From: Stutzerimonas degradans
GTDB lineage: Bacteria; Pseudomonadota; Gammaproteobacteria; Pseudomonadales; Pseudomonadaceae
Length of the DNA: 64,000 nt
Assembly (NCBI RefSeq): GCF_024448505.1
Contig: NZ_JAMOHV010000003.1
Location: 362,760-426,759 of the forward strand
Direction of reading: 5' to 3'
Positions within the stretch are counted from its first letter, which is position 1. Every line of letters begins with the position of its first letter. The notes under the pieces were generated by a model, which ran no database searches, had not been told where the DNA came from, and saw only the letters and a list, made by a program, of their open reading frames with translations. Below, piece after piece: positions 60,404-64,000 of the stretch. A program made the position numbers and the translations under genes.

Positions 60404-61042
60404 TCAATCGTCTGACGTCTTGTGCTTGTATTCGCACAAGTCTTCGATACGACAGCTGCCACACTGCGGTTTGCGTGCCTTGCAGACATAGCGGCCATGC
60501 AGGATCAGCCAGTGGTGGGCGTCCAGCAAATACTCCTTGGGCACAAACTTGATCAGCTTGCGTTCGACCTCGAGCACGTTCTTGCCGGGCGCGATGCCGG
60601 TACGGTTGCTGACGCGAAAGATGTGCGTATCAACCGCCATCGTGAACTGACGAAAGGCCGTGTTGAGCACCACGTTGGCGGTCTTGCGGCCGACGCCCGG
60701 CAGCGCCTCGAGGTCTGCGCGGTTGTCCGGCACCTGGCTGCCGTGCTTTTCCACCAGAATCCGGCAGGTCTCGATGACGTTCTTCGCCTTGCTCGGGTAC
60801 AGGCCGATGGTCTTGATGTACTCGCAGAGCCCGTCATAGCCGAGGGCGTAGATCGCTTCCGGGGTATTGGCTACCGGAAACAGCCGGGCGGTGGCCTTGT
60901 TCACCCCGACATCAGTCGCCTGCGCGGAAAGAATCACGGCGATCAGCAGCTCGAACGGCGTGCTGTATGCCAGCTCGGTCTTGGGTTCGGGGTTGTCTTC
61001 GTGCAGGCGACGGAAGATCTCCCGGCGTTTCGTGGCATTCAT
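60404..61042 (-). CDS. nth: Endonuclease III
   Basis: A 212-residue DNA glycosylase/AP lyase for oxidised pyrimidines. The helix-hairpin-helix LPGVGRKTANVVLN, the catalytic lysine within it region and aspartate in VDTHIFRVSNR, and the 4Fe-4S loop with C-x6-C-x2-C-x5-C (CKARKPQCGSCRIEDLC) are all complete. It lies 10 nt after rnfE, as in many gammaproteobacteria. Confidence 0.97.
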   Translation of the reverse strand: MNATKRREIFRRLHEDNPEPKTELAYSTPFELLIAVILSAQATDVGVNKATARLFPVANTPEAIYALGYDGLCEYIKTIGLYPSKAKNVIETCRILVEKHGSQVPDNRADLEALPGVGRKTANVVLNTAFRQFTMAVDTHIFRVSNRTGIAPGKNVLEVERKLIKFVPKEYLLDAHHWLILHGRYVCKARKPQCGSCRIEDLCEYKHKTSDD

Positions 61043-61052
61043 TCAGGCAGCT

Positions 61053-61766
61053 TCATTCGATGACCCCGGTGACACGCACCCGCCGGCTCGCTGCGGCGAC
61101 CTTCGGTTCGCGCGCCGCGGCGCGGGCGGCGAGTTGTTCGTCGATGCGGTTCTTCAGCGCGATCAGCAGGCCCAGCACGATGAAGGCACCGGGCGGCAGA
61201 ATCGCCAGCAGGAAGCCCTGATAGTCGTTGATCAGCGTGATCTGCCAGTTGGCGGCCAGCGGGCCAAGCAGCAGCTGCATGTTGGCGAACAGCGCACCAG
61301 TGCCGAGCAGTTCGCGGATGCTGCCGAGCACCACCAGCACCAGGCAGAAGCCCAGGCCCATCACCAGTCCGTCGTAGCCGGCGACCAGCGGCTTGTGCTT
61401 GGCGGCGAAGCCGTCGGCGCGACCGAGGATGATGCAGTTTGTGGTGATCAGCGGAATGAAGATACCCAGAATCTGGTACAGCTCGTAGGTGAAGGCCTGC
61501 ATCAGCAGCTCGATGCAGGTGGTCAGCGCGGCGATGATCATCACGAATGCTGGCAGGCGCACGGCGGTATTCACCACGCTGCGCACCAGCGATACGGCAA
61601 TGTTCGAGCAGGTCAGCACGAGCATGGTCGCCAGCCCCAGGCCCAGCGCGTTGACGGCCGAGTTGCTCACGCCTAACAGTGGGCACAAGCCCAGCAGCTG
61701 TACCAGGCCGGGGTTGTTTTTCCACAGTCCGTTGAGGGTCAGTTCGCGGTAGCTGGGTGTGCTCAT
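61053..61766 (-). CDS. rnfE: Rnf/Rsx complex subunit E
   Basis: A 237-residue membrane subunit of the Rnf-type ion-pumping ferredoxin:NAD oxidoreductase (called Rsx when it keeps SoxR reduced). Multiple helices and motifs [35 protein letters not shown] and [17 protein letters not shown], with cysteines on both sides of the membrane that may hold a 2Fe-2S centre. Its start overlaps the rnfG stop (ATGA). Confidence 0.95.
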   Translation of the reverse strand: MSTPSYRELTLNGLWKNNPGLVQLLGLCPLLGVSNSAVNALGLGLATMLVLTCSNIAVSLVRSVVNTAVRLPAFVMIIAALTTCIELLMQAFTYELYQILGIFIPLITTNCIILGRADGFAAKHKPLVAGYDGLVMGLGFCLVLVVLGSIRELLGTGALFANMQLLLGPLAANWQITLINDYQGFLLAILPPGAFIVLGLLIALKNRIDEQLAARAAAREPKVAAASRRVRVTGVIE

Positions 61767-62521
61767 GGCGTGCTCCCTTTCGGCGTAACGGCCGGCTCGC
61801 GGGCACGCAGCTCGTCGCTGGTTGCCGTGCCGGCACGCGAGTGGATGGTGGTGGCGGGCTGGTCAGCCGGAGCGGCCGCGGCGTCCGCAGCGGTATCGGT
61901 GCCCTGCAGCAGTTCGCTCTTGTGCGCATCGAAGTACTGCAGCGCGCGATGCACCGCACCGACCACGGCGCGCGGGGTGATGGTCGCGCCGGCAAACTGG
62001 TCGAAGTCGCCCCGATCCTTCTTCACTGCCCAGCCGGCTTCGTCGGGGTCGCTCAGCGACTTGCCGGCAAAGGCATGGATCCAGTCGCTTTTCGCCAACT
62101 CGATCTTGTCGCCCAGGCCTGGGGTTTCCCGATGGCTGAGGACGCGCACGCCAGCCAGGCGGCCATCGGCGAGCACCCCGACCAGTAGGCGGATGGCGCC
62201 GCTGTAGCCGTCCGGCGCGGTGGCCTGGAGGATGACTGCAACCGGCTGGCCATCCTTGTGGGCAATGTAGGCGGGCAGCGGCTGGCGGTTGCCCAGCAGC
62301 CGATCATGCACCTCGACGACGTTGTCGAGCAGATGATTGTCGTAGCTGCCGGGGGGCAGGATCTCGCCGAGCGCGCGAACCTGCGCCTCACGCTCGGCGG
62401 CCTGAATGCGTTCGGCTGTGCCCTGCTGCAGCAGCGTGGCGGTGCCCACAGTGGCGATGGCGAACAGGCCGAGTACGGCGGCGTTCTTCAACATCGAGCG
62501 GCTGATTTCCGGAAGCATCAT
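61763..62521 (-). CDS. rnfG: Rnf/Rsx complex subunit G
   Basis: A 252-residue subunit with one N-terminal helix ([19 protein letters not shown]) and a periplasmic FMN-binding domain. The covalent-FMN motif reads [11 protein letters not shown], with Ala where Ser is usual in SGAT, the threonine acceptor being kept. The C-terminal 60 residues are an Ala/Thr-rich tail not typical of the family. Two tandem ATGs (62521, 62518). Confidence 0.93.
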   Translation of the reverse strand: MMLPEISRSMLKNAAVLGLFAIATVGTATLLQQGTAERIQAAEREAQVRALGEILPPGSYDNHLLDNVVEVHDRLLGNRQPLPAYIAHKDGQPVAVILQATAPDGYSGAIRLLVGVLADGRLAGVRVLSHRETPGLGDKIELAKSDWIHAFAGKSLSDPDEAGWAVKKDRGDFDQFAGATITPRAVVGAVHRALQYFDAHKSELLQGTDTAADAAAAPADQPATTIHSRAGTATSDELRAREPAVTPKGSTP

Positions 62522-62522
62522 G

Positions 62523-63605
62523 TCATTCGCCCAGCTTGAAGCCGCGCTCGGCCTTGCGATGGCCGTAGGTGCGCGGGCGCGTGTAGTAGTCGATCGTCGG
62601 CGCTGCGAGGTTCATCAGCAGCACGGCGAAGGCGACGCCATCCGGATAGCCACCCCAGGCGCGGATCACATACACCAGGACGCCGACTCCGGCACCGAAG
62701 ATCAGTCGGCCCCGAGTGCTGGTGGCGCCGCTCACCGGGTCGGTGACGATGAAGAAGGCGCCGAGCATGGTGGCGCCGCTGAGCAGGTGGAACAGCGGCG
62801 AGCCGTTGCTGTCGGAACCGGCGCCGTTCCAGAACAGCAGGCTCATCAGCGCCAGCGCGCCGAGCATGCCGACCGGTGCGTGCCAGCTGAACAGTCGCCG
62901 ATGCAGGAGAAACAGGCCGCCGGCGAGGAAGGCCAGATTGACCACCTCCGAGCCGATGCCGCCGAAATGTCCGAAGGCGGGGTTGCGCCACAGCTCCTCG
63001 ATGGTCAGCCGGTTGTTGAGCTTAAGCACGTCCAGCGCGGTGGCCTGGCTCCAGCCGTCGGGCAGCGCGCCGATGCCGAGTATCTGCCGCAGTCCGTCCA
63101 GAAGACCGACGCCGTGGGGCACCGGCCAAGTGGTCATCTCCACCGGGAAGGAGATCAGCACGACTACATAACCGACCATCGCCGGGTTGAACGGGTTCTG
63201 CCCCAGCCCGCCATACAGCTGCTTGCCGAAGACGATGGCGACGCCGGTGGCGATCAGCGTCAGCCACCAGGGCGAGTAGGGCGGCAGCGCCAGCGCCAGC
63301 AGTACGGCGGTGACCAATGCGCTGCCATCGCGCAGGAAGAAGCGTACCGGACGGCCGCGCAGCTGGAGGATGGCCGCTTCGCAGGCCAGCGCCACGCCGC
63401 TGGCCCAGCACAGGTTGATCAGCGTGCCGGCGCCGTACAGCCAAGTCAGGGCAATCACGCCGGGCAGCGTCGCGGCGAGCACCAGCAGCATGACGCGCTG
63501 GGTGCGGTTGCCGCCCTGGGCATGGGGCGATGTGATGCGGGGCAGGGCCATTGGTGCTGTGGTTCCTGTGGTTTTGTGCGGTGGCGCCGCTGCCGGCGCG
63601 ACCAT
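62523..63605 (-). CDS. rnfD: Rnf/Rsx complex subunit D
   Basis: A 360-residue multi-helix membrane subunit with a covalent [17 protein letters not shown] contains the flavinylation motif [20 protein letters not shown] and the helix-rich rest match the NqrB/RnfD family. It starts 24 nt after the rnfC stop. Confidence 0.95.
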   Translation of the reverse strand: MVAPAAAPPHKTTGTTAPMALPRITSPHAQGGNRTQRVMLLVLAATLPGVIALTWLYGAGTLINLCWASGVALACEAAILQLRGRPVRFFLRDGSALVTAVLLALALPPYSPWWLTLIATGVAIVFGKQLYGGLGQNPFNPAMVGYVVVLISFPVEMTTWPVPHGVGLLDGLRQILGIGALPDGWSQATALDVLKLNNRLTIEELWRNPAFGHFGGIGSEVVNLAFLAGGLFLLHRRLFSWHAPVGMLGALALMSLLFWNGAGSDSNGSPLFHLLSGATMLGAFFIVTDPVSGATSTRGRLIFGAGVGVLVYVIRAWGGYPDGVAFAVLLMNLAAPTIDYYTRPRTYGHRKAERGFKLGE

Positions 63606-63629
63606 GAGGGTGTGTTTGGTGCGGCCTCG

Positions 63630-64000
63630 TCAGCCGTCCATGTGCTCGGCCAGGCGTCGCTCGGCGGCCTGCAGACGGGCGCGTGCCGATTCCAGACTGG
63701 CTGCGGCGCTGGCCGGGTCGCGTTCGAGCTTGCGCAGGTCGGCGCGGGCAAACGCCACGTTGGTCTTCAATTCGCGCAAGCGTTCGTCGACGCCCGGTTT
63801 GCTGGTGCGTAACAGGACCGGTGCGGGCTTTCCGGAGTCTGCCTCGGCGGCATGCAGGGCCTGCTCGGCGGCAGCGAGGGCGTCGCGCAGGCGGGCCAGC
63901 TCAGCATCCGCGCAGCCCGCCTGTTCGGCTTTCTTCAGCTCGGCGCGCTTGAGTGCTAGTTCGATCTTGGCTTTCTTCAGCGCCTCGTCGCCCGCGGGTT
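63630..64000 (-). CDS. rnfC: Rnf/Rsx complex subunit C, 3' end
   Basis: The C-terminal 123 residues of RnfC, cut by the window end. This is the lysine/alanine/glutamate-rich coiled-coil tail (ALKKAKIELALKRAELKKAEQ, later DERLRELKTNVAFARADLRKL) that extends past the iron-sulfur and NADH/FMN domains in gammaproteobacterial RnfC. No internal start makes sense; the gene continues beyond 64000. It directly precedes rnfD on the minus strand. Confidence 0.88.
   Translation of the reverse strand, partial: PAGDEALKKAKIELALKRAELKKAEQAGCADAELARLRDALAAAEQALHAAEADSGKPAPVLLRTSKPGVDERLRELKTNVAFARADLRKLERDPASAAASLESARARLQAAERRLAEHMDG

Noticed and set aside
61053..64000. Reading the Rnf genes as part of a nitrogen-fixation island.
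   Set aside because: They are adjacent to nth and the PA3496-type gene, the housekeeping arrangement, and no nif gene is present.

Overview
This looks like a stretch of core chromosome from a high-GC gammaproteobacterium of the Pseudomonadaceae, most likely the Stutzerimonas (Pseudomonas stutzeri) group. That rests on an MvaT-type H-NS protein, gene orders that I recall from P. aeruginosa PAO1 (fumarase/SadC/ferredoxin reductase/pyruvate kinase; sbcB/mvaT/purU; ffh/rpsP/rimM/trmD/rplS; xerD/dsbC/hom/thrC; rnt/pyrC/motY/argG/gloA; rnfDGE/nth) and the codon bias. I see no rRNA, tRNA, insertion sequence, prophage, integron or CRISPR array. The several syntenic blocks are joined in an order different from PAO1, so the window is a mosaic of conserved blocks rather than a genomic island.

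Layout. 1-6.3 kb: DJ-1/PfpI protein, VF530-type protein, class I fumarase (-), membrane diguanylate cyclase overlapping a ferredoxin/flavin reductase, pyruvate kinase (-). 6.4-7.8 kb: three small envelope or signalling genes (lipoprotein, DUF4124, PilZ). 7.8-14.5 kb: a minus-strand operon encoding an RDD-SpoIIM membrane protein, DUF4129, DUF4350, a MoxR AAA+ ATPase and DUF58, a conserved but functionally obscure membrane system. 14.6-19.5 kb: sbcB, mvaT (-), purU, a small hypothetical gene and a HerA-like ATPase. 19.5-24.1 kb: a small hypothetical gene (-), an AlgA-type PMI-GMP enzyme (-), yaaA (-) and a DmeF-like metal efflux protein with a (GAGCAT)10 repeat and a MerR-type promoter. 24.3-27.2 kb: PhoH-like PIN-ATPase, moaCDE and a 54-residue membrane protein (-). 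27.3-30.6 kb: RhlB-like helicase, degenerate-CRP/GGDEF protein and carboxylesterase (all -).

30.9-36.6 kb: aapJQMP amino-acid ABC transporter behind a very good sigma-54 promoter match, followed by an orphan cytochrome d1-type beta-propeller. 36.7-44.7 kb: purL, NIF3-like protein, L,D-transpeptidase (-), CoA pyrophosphatase, gamma-carbonic-anhydrase-like protein, DUF1289 protein, purT. 44.7-46.8 kb: CorC/CNNM protein and CcsA-like protein (-). 47-50.5 kb: ffh and the rpsP-rimM-trmD-rplS operon. 50.6-55.5 kb: xerD, dsbC, hom, thrC. 55.5-64 kb: rnt-pyrC (-), motY behind a sigma-28 promoter match, argG, gloA, a 59-residue acidic protein (-), nth and the Rnf electron-transport genes rnfE, G, D and the 3' end of rnfC (-).

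Most genes are housekeeping: purine synthesis (purL, purT, purU linked by one-carbon metabolism), threonine/methionine synthesis, arginine and pyrimidine synthesis, translation and protein export, and disulfide isomerisation. The less ordinary material is the MoxR/DUF58/DUF4129/SpoIIM operon, the orphan d1-like propeller, the repeat-expanded metal-binding loop, two diguanylate cyclases plus a PilZ protein, and several promoters recognisable by eye. All coordinates of starts were chosen by hand from ribosome-binding sites, overlaps and family N-termini; gene names borrowed from PAO1 order are from memory, not from a search.
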